Origin: an uncultured Bacillota bacterium
GTDB taxonomy: Bacteria; Bacillota; Clostridia; Lachnospirales; CAG-274
Direction of reading: 5' to 3'
Length of the DNA: 64,000 bases
Assembly (NCBI GenBank): GCA_958426775.1
Contig: CATZZP010000012.1
Location: 1 to 64,000 of the forward strand
Shown: in pieces, positions 25,072 to 32,435 of the stretch
Position numbering within the stretch: the first letter of the stretch is position 1
Layout: each line of letters begins with the position of its first letter
Position numbers and translations under genes: made by a program
The notes under the pieces: generated by a model
Databases searched by the model: none
Told to the model about the DNA's origin: nothing
What the model saw: the letters and a program-made list of their open reading frames with translations, nothing else

Positions 25072-26832
25072 ATGCGTAAAACTAAAATTGTTGCAACACT
25101 TGGTCCTGCTACTAATGAGGTTGACATTATCAAGAAGCTTATTGAGGCAGGTCTTAATGCCGCAAGATTTAATTTTTCACACGGCAGCCATGAGGAGCAT
25201 GGTCAGAGAATGGACAACTTTATCAAGGCAAGAGAGGAAATGAATGCTTACATTCCCATGATGCTTGATACCAAGGGACCTGAAATCCGTACAGGTGTGT
25301 TTGCAACAGGTAAGGTAACTGTTGAGGCAGGTCAGAAGTTCACAATTACAACAGATGAAATTGAGGGTGATAACACAAAGGTTTCCGTTACCTACAAGGA
25401 CCTTGCTAAGGACCTTAACATTGGTTCAACAGTACTTATTGATGACGGTCTTATTGAGCTTAAGGTTGATGAAATTAACGGCAGTAACATTATCTGTACC
25501 GTTATGAACGGTGGCGAAATCGGCTCAAGAAAGGGTGTAAACATACCTAACGTACATGTTAATCTCCCTGCTCTTACACAAAAGGATATTGACGATATTA
25601 AGTTTGGTATTACAAAGGGTGTTGACTATATTGCAGCCTCATTTATCCGCTCTGCATCAGATGTACTTGAAATCAGAAAGGTGCTTGAGAAAAACGGCGG
25701 TGCTGATATTAAAATTATCTCCAAGATTGAAAGCCGTGACGGTGTAGATAATATCGATGAAATTCTTGAGGTTACAGACGGTATCATGGTTGCAAGAGGT
25801 GACCTTGGTGTTGAGATACCTTTTGAGGAGGTACCTATTATTCAGAAGATGCTTATCAAGAAGTGTCGTGAAAAGTCTAAAACAGTTATTACAGCTACAC
25901 AGATGCTTGATTCTATGACAAAGAACCCACGTCCTACACGTGCAGAGGTAAGTGACGTTGCCAATGCTATCTATGACAGAACAGACGCAGTTATGCTTTC
26001 AGGCGAAAGTGCACAGGGTAAGTATCCTGTTGAGTCTATTATGGCTATGGATAAGATTGCAAGAGAGGTTGAAAGCAGCTTTGACTATATTAAGAAGTTT
26101 GACCAGAACAGAACAGTGCTTTTACCTAACATTGCAAGTGCGGTAAGCCACAGTGCTTGTACAACTGCTCATGATTTAGGTGCAAAGCTTATTGCTGTAG
26201 TTAGTATGACAGGTCGTGCTGTAAGAATGGTAGCCAAGTATCGTCCTGCATGTCCTATTCTTGCCTGTACGCCTAATGACAGAACACTTCGTCAGTTAAA
26301 CCTTGTATGGGGTGCTATTCCAATGCCTGTAACCTACAGAGAGGATAACTTCCATCAGTTATTTGAGGATGTTTGTGAGGCATCTAACCAAATCGGTTTA
26401 ACACAGGTAGGTGATATTGTAGTATTCACAGGCGGTACACCGCTTGGTTCAATGGGTGCTACAAACACACTTAAGGTTGGTGTTGTCGGTAACAAGGTTA
26501 TTGAGGCTACAAGCAGAAATACAGCAGCTATGGATGTTACTGCACGTACTCTTATTATCAATACAAATGACAACCTTGATATTAAGTTTGTAAAGGATAT
26601 GGTAATGGTAACAGCCGATAACAGTCAGGACCTTATACCTTATGTTAAAAAGTCAGCAGCTCTTATTGTAGGTAATGCTGATAATGATGATTTCGGTGCA
26701 TTAATTGATGCGGCTAAATCAGTTGATATTCCTGTTATTGTTGCACAAAAGAATGTTGAGGAGGTTATTCCCGATAATCTTCTTGTTAAGGTTGACAGCG
26801 GTAAGGGTATTGTTTACAATTGCAATAACTGA
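25072..26832 (+). CDS. pyk: Pyruvate kinase
   Basis: The last step of glycolysis: PEP plus ADP to pyruvate plus ATP. The 586-residue enzyme has RKTKIVATLGPAT at the N terminus, the active-site lysine segment IKIISKIES near 215, MVARGDLGVEIP near 240 and TATQMLDSM near 272. An extra C-terminal domain of about 110 residues (from about 475), PEP-utiliser-like, is typical of many Firmicute pyruvate kinases. SD aaggagata. A terminator follows directly. Confidence 0.97.
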   Translation: MRKTKIVATLGPATNEVDIIKKLIEAGLNAARFNFSHGSHEEHGQRMDNFIKAREEMNAYIPMMLDTKGPEIRTGVFATGKVTVEAGQKFTITTDEIEGDNTKVSVTYKDLAKDLNIGSTVLIDDGLIELKVDEINGSNIICTVMNGGEIGSRKGVNIPNVHVNLPALTQKDIDDIKFGITKGVDYIAASFIRSASDVLEIRKVLEKNGGADIKIISKIESRDGVDNIDEILEVTDGIMVARGDLGVEIPFEEVPIIQKMLIKKCREKSKTVITATQMLDSMTKNPRPTRAEVSDVANAIYDRTDAVMLSGESAQGKYPVESIMAMDKIAREVESSFDYIKKFDQNRTVLLPNIASAVSHSACTTAHDLGAKLIAVVSMTGRAVRMVAKYRPACPILACTPNDRTLRQLNLVWGAIPMPVTYREDNFHQLFEDVCEASNQIGLTQVGDIVVFTGGTPLGSMGATNTLKVGVVGNKVIEATSRNTAAMDVTARTLIINTNDNLDIKFVKDMVMVTADNSQDLIPYVKKSAALIVGNADNDDFGALIDAAKSVDIPVIVAQKNVEEVIPDNLLVKVDSGKGIVYNCNN

Positions 26833-26841
26833 TAAATTATT

Positions 26842-26866
26842 AAGGCGGTTTTATACCGCCTTTTAT
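26842..26866 (+). terminator. Terminator of pyk
   Basis: A 7-bp perfect stem aaggcgg / ccgcctt, 7-base loop, T run. Confidence 0.85.
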
Positions 26867-26885
26867 TATATAAAGGGGTGGTATT

Positions 26886-27167
26886 ATGTTTATAGGTGCC
26901 TGTACAATGTACTTTACGGCGGAATGGGTTACAAGCCTTAAGGAAAAGCGTATGGTAGTCAAGCATATTGTGGAAAAGGCAGGGCATAAGTTCAACATAT
27001 CTATTGCAGAGGTGGATAAGCAGGATATACATCAGTCCATAGTAATAGGCTTTGCCTGTGTAAGTAATGAGGTTGCTCATGTGGATAAAATGGTAAACAG
27101 GGTTATTGATTTTATTGAAAATAATACCGACGCCGTACTTGATAGGGTGGAAACTGAAATTTTGTAA
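26886..27167 (+). CDS. DUF503 (YlxP-like) protein
   Basis: A 93-residue protein with the DUF503 pattern: LKEKRMVVKHIVEKAGHKFN near residue 18, ISIAEVDKQDIHQS and IGFACVSNE. In Bacillus the related ylxP lies in the nusA-infB-rbfA operon, and a link to ribosome assembly has been suggested. Here it stands alone after pyk, between two terminators. Acylphosphatase-like ferredoxin fold, cytosolic. Confidence 0.9.
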   Translation: MFIGACTMYFTAEWVTSLKEKRMVVKHIVEKAGHKFNISIAEVDKQDIHQSIVIGFACVSNEVAHVDKMVNRVIDFIENNTDAVLDRVETEIL

Positions 27168-27199
27168 AACGAGATTGTAAAAAAACAGTCATAAAGCAT

Positions 27200-27235
27200 T
27201 AATGCCGGTCGCAATTGCGGTCGGCATTATATTTT
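27200..27235 (+). terminator. Terminator after DUF503 gene
   Basis: A 13-bp stem (taatgccggtcgc / gcggtcggcatta with two G-U pairs), AATT loop, T-rich tail. Confidence 0.85.
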
Positions 27236-27272
27236 TGGGGTTATTTGTCGACAACATCGGTTGACAAAGAAC

Positions 27273-27303
27273 AAAAAAGCCACTGATTGATTTCAGTGGC
27301 TTA
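27273..27303 (-). terminator. Terminator of guaB
   Basis: A 10-bp perfect stem aagccactga / tcagtggctt, short loop, T run on the minus strand. Confidence 0.88.
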
Positions 27304-27320
27304 ATGATGTATAAGTTAAA

Positions 27321-28832
27321 TTATTTAACAGGGGTTGCACTTTGGTCCTTCAGAACAACATCGTGGGCACCGCCTTCTACAATACTTGTAGCTGATACAA
27401 GGGTAATCCTTGCCTTTTCCTGTAATTCAGGGATAGTTAAAGCACCGCAGTTACACATTGTGTGCTTGATTTTTGAAAGAGTAATTACAAGGTTATCGTG
27501 AAGATAGCCTGCATATGGCACATATGAGTCAACGCCCTCTTCAAAGGAAAGCTTCTGAGCACCGCCCATATCGTATCTCTGCCAGTTTCTTGCTCTTGCT
27601 GAGCCTTCGCCCCAGTATTCCTTCATATAGTTACCGTTTACAATAACCTTGTTTGTAGGACTTTCCTCAAAACGGGAGAAGTATCTGCCCAGCATACAGA
27701 AATCACAACCCATAGCAAGTGCTAAGGTAATGTGGTAATCATGTACGATACCGCCGTCAGAGCAGATAGGAATATAAATACCTGTTTCCTTAAAGTATTC
27801 ATCTCTTGCCTTAGCAACCTCAATAACAGCTGTAGCCTGACCTCTGCCGATACCCTTGGTTTCTCTTGTAATACAGATAGAACCGCCGCCGATACCGATT
27901 TTAATAAAGTCAGCACCTGCTTCTGCAAGGAAACGGAAGCCATCTCTGTCTACAACGTTACCTGCACCAACCTTAACCGTATCGCCGTAATGCTCTCTTA
28001 CCCATTCAATAGTAATTTTCTGCCATTCTGTAAAGCCCTCTGAGGAGTCAATACAAAGAAGGTCAGCACCTGCCTCTACAAGTGCGGGAACTCTCTCTGC
28101 AAAATCTCTTGTATTGATACCTGCACCCACAACGTATCTCTTGTGGCTGTCTAAAAGCTCAATAGGGTTTTCCTTATGGCTGTCGTAGTCCTTTCTGAAT
28201 ACAAAAGCCTTCAGACGCATATCATCATCAACAATAGGAAGAGCATTAAGCTTGTTATCCCAGATAATGTTATTTGCCTCTTTAAGGCTTGTGCCTTCCT
28301 TAGCGTAAATAACATTCTCGATAGGTGTCATAAACTCTGATACCTTAGTTGACTTATCCATACGGCTTACTCTGTAATCTCTGCTTGTTACAATACCGAT
28401 AAGCTTACCCTCAGATGTACCGTTATCTGTAACAGCAACCGTTGAGTGACCTGTTTTTTCCTTTAAATCAAGAACATCCTGTAAGGTATCATCAGGCTTA
28501 ATATTTGAATCGCTTACAACAAAGCCTGCCTTATAGCTTTTAACACGCTTAACCATAGCCGCCTGATTTTCAATGGTCTGTGAGCCGTAAATAAAGGAGA
28601 TACCACCCTCCTTAGCAAGGGCAATAGCCATATTATCATCACTTACAGACTGCATAATTGCAGATACAAGAGGAATATTCATAGTAACGGGGCATTCCTC
28701 CTGACCCTTTTTATACTTAACAACAGGTGTTTTAAGACTTGCATTATCCGGAATGCACTCAGTTGAGGAATAGCCGGGTACTAAAAGATACTCACTAAAG
28801 GTATGTGAGGGTTCGCTAAAATAAAATGCCAT
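27321..28832 (-). CDS. guaB: IMP dehydrogenase, Tritrichomonas-like type
   Basis: Oxidises IMP to XMP, the committed step to GMP. The 503-residue protein has the barrel with nested CBS pair (about 105-225), the catalytic cysteine loop GGGSICITRETKGIGRGQA near residue 320 and the mobile flap ARNWQRYDMGG with its Arg-Tyr pair. Unlike typical bacterial GuaB (about 485 residues, opening with EGLTFDDVLL), it begins with SEPSHTFSEYLLVPGYSSTE and ends with CGALTIPELQEKARITLVS and EGGAHDV. From memory these match the Tritrichomonas foetus enzyme closely. It is monocistronic, with its own promoter and terminator. Confidence 0.95.
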   Translation of the reverse strand: MAFYFSEPSHTFSEYLLVPGYSSTECIPDNASLKTPVVKYKKGQEECPVTMNIPLVSAIMQSVSDDNMAIALAKEGGISFIYGSQTIENQAAMVKRVKSYKAGFVVSDSNIKPDDTLQDVLDLKEKTGHSTVAVTDNGTSEGKLIGIVTSRDYRVSRMDKSTKVSEFMTPIENVIYAKEGTSLKEANNIIWDNKLNALPIVDDDMRLKAFVFRKDYDSHKENPIELLDSHKRYVVGAGINTRDFAERVPALVEAGADLLCIDSSEGFTEWQKITIEWVREHYGDTVKVGAGNVVDRDGFRFLAEAGADFIKIGIGGGSICITRETKGIGRGQATAVIEVAKARDEYFKETGIYIPICSDGGIVHDYHITLALAMGCDFCMLGRYFSRFEESPTNKVIVNGNYMKEYWGEGSARARNWQRYDMGGAQKLSFEEGVDSYVPYAGYLHDNLVITLSKIKHTMCNCGALTIPELQEKARITLVSATSIVEGGAHDVVLKDQSATPVK

Positions 28833-28866
28833 TTTTAATTACTCCTTATCTAAAGTTTTAAATATA

Positions 28867-28895
28867 ATAATCCCACAAAATCGTACGGATGTCAA
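28867..28895 (-). promoter_or_regulatory. Promoter of guaB
   Basis: Minus strand TTGACA (28890-28895), 17 bases, GATTAT. There is no space for a purine riboswitch in the 35-base leader. Confidence 0.6.
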
Positions 28896-28902
28896 TAGCA
28901 AA

Positions 28903-29850
28903 TTAATTCATAGAGTCAACAGAGCCAAGTACATTTTTAATCTTATACTCTACAAGCTCCTGTATCATATCACGACCTACACCTAAGTAACCTCTTGGGT
29001 CAAAGCCCTCGGGCTTTTCTGCAAAGGTCTTTCTGATGCCTGCTGTCATAGCAAGTCTTATATCCGTATCCATATTTATTTTACAAACAGCCATACCTGA
29101 TGCCTTTCTGAGCATTTCAACAGGGATACCGCTTGCACCCTTAAGCTCACCGCCGTACTTATTGCACATTTCAATTACTGCAGGGTCAACAGAGGAAGCA
29201 CCGTGAAGTACAATAGGATACTGCTTAAAGCCTGCTGCGTCAAGCTTAGCTGTAATAACCTCTAATCTGTCAAAGTCAAGCTTAGCCTCACCCTTGAACT
29301 TATATGCACCATGGCTTGTGCCTATTGCAATAGCAAGTGAGTCAACACCTGTTCTTGAAACAAAGTCAACAGCCTGGTCAGGGTCTGTATAGGTAGCGTT
29401 TGCAGCTGACACATTAACCTCGTCCTCAACACCTGCAAGCTTACCAAGCTCTGCCTCAACAACTACACCGTGAGCATGTGCATACTCAACAACCTCTTTG
29501 GTTTTAGCTACGTTCTCCTCATACTCAAAGTGTGAGCCGTCAAACATAACTGAGGTAAAGCCGTTTTCTACGCAAAGCTTAACTGTTTCAAGGTCAGGAC
29601 CGTGGTCAAGATGAAGGGCAACATCAATGCCTGTTTCGTCAACAGCTGCCTTAACCATACCTAAAAGGTACTTAGGACCTGCATATTTAAGAGCACTTCT
29701 TGACACCTGGAGTATACAAGCCGAATTTTGAGCAGCCGCACCTCTTGTTACACCTTGGATAATTTCCATATTATTAATGTTAAATGCACCTATAGCATAC
29801 TTACCCTCATATGCCTTTTTAAACATTTCTGTACTTGTTACCAATGCCAT
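28903..29850 (-). CDS. fba: Fructose-bisphosphate aldolase, class II
   Basis: Zinc-dependent glycolytic aldolase that splits fructose-1,6-bisphosphate. The 315-residue protein has AIGAFNINNMEIIQG near residue 19, the zinc/catalytic segment ALHLDHGPDLE near 77 (Asp and His), SVMFDGSHFEYEEN near 99 and EAELGKLAGVED near 131, and a zinc His in IGTSHGAYKF and VLHGASSVD. Length is normal. SD aaggagg. It has a consensus promoter and lies upstream of guaB on the same strand, 70 bases apart, but guaB has its own promoter. Confidence 0.96.
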   Translation of the reverse strand: MALVTSTEMFKKAYEGKYAIGAFNINNMEIIQGVTRGAAAQNSACILQVSRSALKYAGPKYLLGMVKAAVDETGIDVALHLDHGPDLETVKLCVENGFTSVMFDGSHFEYEENVAKTKEVVEYAHAHGVVVEAELGKLAGVEDEVNVSAANATYTDPDQAVDFVSRTGVDSLAIAIGTSHGAYKFKGEAKLDFDRLEVITAKLDAAGFKQYPIVLHGASSVDPAVIEMCNKYGGELKGASGIPVEMLRKASGMAVCKINMDTDIRLAMTAGIRKTFAEKPEGFDPRGYLGVGRDMIQELVEYKIKNVLGSVDSMN

Positions 29851-29889
29851 AATAATTCCTCCTTTTTAAAATTATAATATACTGATTTA

Positions 29890-29918
29890 ATTATACATCA
29901 ACATTTTAATTTTTACAA
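29890..29918 (-). promoter_or_regulatory. Promoter of fba
   Basis: Minus strand TTGTAA, 17 bases, TATAAT, 39 bases before the start. The AT-rich stretch 29919-30064 holds nothing else I can name. Confidence 0.75.
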
Positions 29919-30064
29919 GAGAATAAAAAGTAAAATTGAGGTTGTTAAATATCTTTACTATTGTTAATGTCTAACAAAATTAAACTTTTTTATATACGGC
30001 ATACAAGATTAAATTTATTAAGCTTAAAATTTTATTAATGTAAAATTTTTCTTCACATAACCTC

Positions 30065-30093
30065 TTGAAAACTGATAAATAATATAGTATAAT
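30065..30093 (+). promoter_or_regulatory. Promoter of the 6S RNA candidate
   Basis: TTGAAA, exactly 17 bases, TATAAT, placing the start at about 30100. Confidence 0.8.
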
Positions 30094-30099
30094 CTTATT

Positions 30100-30302
30100 A
30101 GAGAAAAGGAAATATTCCTGGAATGTACGCGAACCCACTATTTTGAACCTACATTACTGATAAGGGACTCCTATAAACGAAGCATATGTCAGGCCCCAAG
30201 CTAATTCCCTTTGGGCAGGGGAAGGCAGATTGTTAGTTGCGGAAACCCACCTAGCGTTGCTAGGTGTCAGAATTTGGGAACGGCATTTCGGGGTTTTCTC
30301 AA
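30100..30302 (+). ncRNA. ssrS: 6S RNA candidate
   Basis: A non-coding transcript of about 200 bases. The ends pair: gagaaaa (30101-30107) with ttttctc (30294-30300), then ggaatg near 30120 with catttc near 30285, and ccc with ggg, enclosing a large asymmetric bubble with attttgaacctacatta. Inside are gtcaggcccc facing ggggaaggcag and a small hairpin cacctagcgttgctaggtg in the 3' part. This rod with a central bubble, which imitates an open promoter and holds sigma-A RNA polymerase, is the 6S layout. It has its own strong promoter and terminator and no reading frame. The assignment is by pattern memory. Confidence 0.78.
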
Positions 30303-30307
30303 AAATT

Positions 30308-30335
30308 AAAGCTCTGTTTTTTGCAGAGCTTTTTT
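30308..30335 (+). terminator. Terminator of the 6S RNA candidate
   Basis: A perfect 9-bp stem aaagctctg / cagagcttt, 7-base loop, T run. Confidence 0.88.
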
Positions 30336-30365
30336 CATTGAAACCATCTTGCGGAGAATATTTTA

Positions 30366-30884
30366 TTACCGTAAATCAATATCTACCTTATACTTATCAT
30401 CAATAAGCACACAATCTGCCTTATGCTCTTTAACAAATTCAAAAAAACGAGAGTTATCCTCTAATACACTTTCAAGAGTATAATACTCATCATGCCCGCG
30501 TTTCTCAATTACACTTGCATATTTTTTAATATTGTCAAAGTGATTTCTTATATAGCTTTCACTCATTACAAGGCAATAAAGCCTTATATTTTCCAGATAT
30601 TCCTTTGTAAAGCTGTTCCTCCAGTCAAAAGGAATATAGCACCCCTCAACAATAAGATTTTGATTATTTTCAACAGCCGTTTTTATTATTTCGGAAACTA
30701 TGGGCCATAAATATTTTGTCAGAGAGTTATCGTCGCTCATAGGTGTAAGCTCTGTATTTCCGCTGCGAATTAAGCCCATTTTTAAATGGTCTATTGATAA
30801 ATAGGGATATTTATATTTTTCAAGAAGCTTTTGTGCCAATAGGGTTTTGCCTGTATGAGAAGCACCCGTTATCAATATAATCAT
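30366..30884 (-). CDS. P-loop nucleotide kinase-like protein of unknown substrate
   Basis: A 172-residue protein with Walker A ITGASHTGKTLLAQKLL at residues 4-20 and a kinase-like core: LSIDHLKMGLIRSG (substrate side) and NLIVEGCYIPFDW (Walker B-like strand). It resembles small AAA/adenylate-kinase-like enzymes that phosphorylate small molecules. I cannot name the substrate. It is the last gene on the minus strand before the 6S RNA, separated from the HAD gene by about 130 bases. Confidence 0.7.
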   Translation of the reverse strand: MIILITGASHTGKTLLAQKLLEKYKYPYLSIDHLKMGLIRSGNTELTPMSDDNSLTKYLWPIVSEIIKTAVENNQNLIVEGCYIPFDWRNSFTKEYLENIRLYCLVMSESYIRNHFDNIKKYASVIEKRGHDEYYTLESVLEDNSRFFEFVKEHKADCVLIDDKYKVDIDLR

Positions 30885-31015
30885 TTTATCACTCCGTCAA
30901 GCTGTATATTTAATGTTTCCTATGTATGTGTACTGTGATGAGGCTTGTGACCCCTGTCCTCAGGGCTTTTAATCTTACCATCATATCTGTATATTGGACT
31001 GCAACAGTCAGCACC

Positions 31016-31660
31016 TTATTTTATCAGGTCTAAAAGTTCGTGGGGAGTGTTTATTATATAATCAGCCCCCTCTATTTTATCCCCGCAGCGAAAGCCCCAC
31101 ATAACCCCCACACATTTAAGCCCTGCATTATGGGCGGTCTGAACATCAACTTCTGTATCGCCGACATAAATTGCAGTTTCTTTTTCTGCTCTAAGCTCTT
31201 CAAGGGCGGTAAAAACACCGTCAGGGGCGGGCTTACGCTGTCGTTTGCTTAAATCCGTGCCTATTACACAGGGAATAAGGTCGCCGAAAAAGTCAGGTAT
31301 CATCTTATTAGCCATTTCATGATTTTTATTTGTTACAACAGCTCTTTTAATACCCATACTCCTAAGCTCTGTAAGCAATGGCATTATGCCGTCATAGGCT
31401 TTGGTTTTATCAAGCATATGTGCAGTATAATACTTCTTGAAAATATCTCTTGCCTTAAGCCATTCCTCTTCAGTGCAATTCTGCGGGATTGACCTACGCA
31501 TAAGTATATCTATGCCGTTGCCTATAAAGCTGCGTATTTCATCTATAGTGTGCAGGGGATAATTACATTGCTTTAAGGCATAATTTACTGCGGCGGATAA
31601 ATCCTCTAAGGTATTTAAAATTGTACCGTCTAAGTCAAATATTACTGTTGTATATTTCAT
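31016..31660 (-). CDS. HAD-family phosphatase (phosphoglycolate phosphatase-like)
   Basis: A 214-residue HAD hydrolase with all four motifs: nucleophile DLDGTILNT (Asp9 and Asp11), motif II VVTNKN near 113, motif III lysine KRQRKPAPDG near 145 and motif IV YVGDTEVD near 170. The alpha-helical cap (about 15-85) places it with Gph/PgmB-type sugar-phosphate phosphatases. Its start overlaps the end of the RluA gene by 26 bases, so the two are coupled. The frame stays open for 31 codons beyond its stop (see findings). Confidence 0.9.
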   Translation of the reverse strand: MKYTTVIFDLDGTILNTLEDLSAAVNYALKQCNYPLHTIDEIRSFIGNGIDILMRRSIPQNCTEEEWLKARDIFKKYYTAHMLDKTKAYDGIMPLLTELRSMGIKRAVVTNKNHEMANKMIPDFFGDLIPCVIGTDLSKRQRKPAPDGVFTALEELRAEKETAIYVGDTEVDVQTAHNAGLKCVGVMWGFRCGDKIEGADYIINTPHELLDLIK

Positions 31661-32294
31661 TTATTTCCTCCGAAAAATCCGAAAACTTACCGTAATCGGG
31701 AATAACCTTAATTTCTATAGGCTTATTTGTATATGGATGTGTAAAGTTTAGTCTATAGGCAAAAAGAGCAGGCAAAACCCCTCTTTTATGCTTAAATTCG
31801 GGGTTATACTTGGTATCTCCCCATATAGGAGTATTGTTGTGGGCAAGCTGTACCCTTATCTGATGATGTCTGCCTGTATAAAGTTCAACTCTTATAAGGG
31901 ACAGGTTGTCCCTGTATGCAATTAATTCATAGCTGAGCTTTGCTTCCTTGGCGTCTTTCATACCTTTGTTTACAACTTTGCTGAGATTAAGCCTGCGGTT
32001 TATCATAAGATAGTCGGTAAGGCTATCTCTGTCCCTGCATTTGCCCCTGACTACAGCAAGGTAGCTTTTTGCTATGCTTCCTTCCAGCATTTGCTCTGTC
32101 ATTTCAGCGGCAGTTGCCTTGTCCTTTGCAATAAGAACAATACCTCCTACAGGTTGGTCTAAGCGGTTTATAATATGCCCTTGAAAGGGCAGGGCTGAAA
32201 GCATATCCTCCTGACTGTTTGACTGTGAAAGCTCCCCCGGCTTTTTCAAAAGGGCAATTAAATATTTATCCTCATATAAAATGTTGTCTTTCAT
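31635..32294 (-). CDS. RluA-family pseudouridine synthase
   Basis: A 219-residue RNA-modifying enzyme. It has the catalytic aspartate in INRLDQPVGGIVLIAKD (near residue 45; the usual form is H-R-L-D-x-x-T-S-G), KSYLAVVRG and the RNA-binding ELYTGRHHQIRVQLAH segment near 140. Short, without an S4 domain, like the RluA/YlyB-type single-domain members. The target base in rRNA or tRNA is unknown. It is the first gene of a pair with the HAD phosphatase. Confidence 0.92.
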   Translation of the reverse strand: MKDNILYEDKYLIALLKKPGELSQSNSQEDMLSALPFQGHIINRLDQPVGGIVLIAKDKATAAEMTEQMLEGSIAKSYLAVVRGKCRDRDSLTDYLMINRRLNLSKVVNKGMKDAKEAKLSYELIAYRDNLSLIRVELYTGRHHQIRVQLAHNNTPIWGDTKYNPEFKHKRGVLPALFAYRLNFTHPYTNKPIEIKVIPDYGKFSDFSEEINEIYNSNI

Positions 32295-32376
32295 AATTTT
32301 CTCCTTAAAAGCATATATATAGCTTAGCTTATTTTGTCGTTTTTTTCAATAATTTTTTGTATTTACCCTACCTTTT

Positions 32377-32409
32377 ATGACAAAAACCAATAGCCCAATA
32401 TATTATACT
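32377..32409 (+). promoter_or_regulatory. Candidate Spo0A-controlled promoter of spoIIE
   Basis: ATGACA (32377-32382), 21 bases, TATACT (32404-32409). Spo0A-activated sigma-A promoters such as Bacillus spoIIE and spoIIG have this unusual 21-22-base spacing. A Spo0A-box-like TGTCGTT lies at 32335-32341, and the reverse of TTTTTGTCAT overlaps the -35. The match is suggestive, not proven. Confidence 0.5.
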
Positions 32410-32435
32410 ATTCTCATTATAAGGAGGATATTAGT

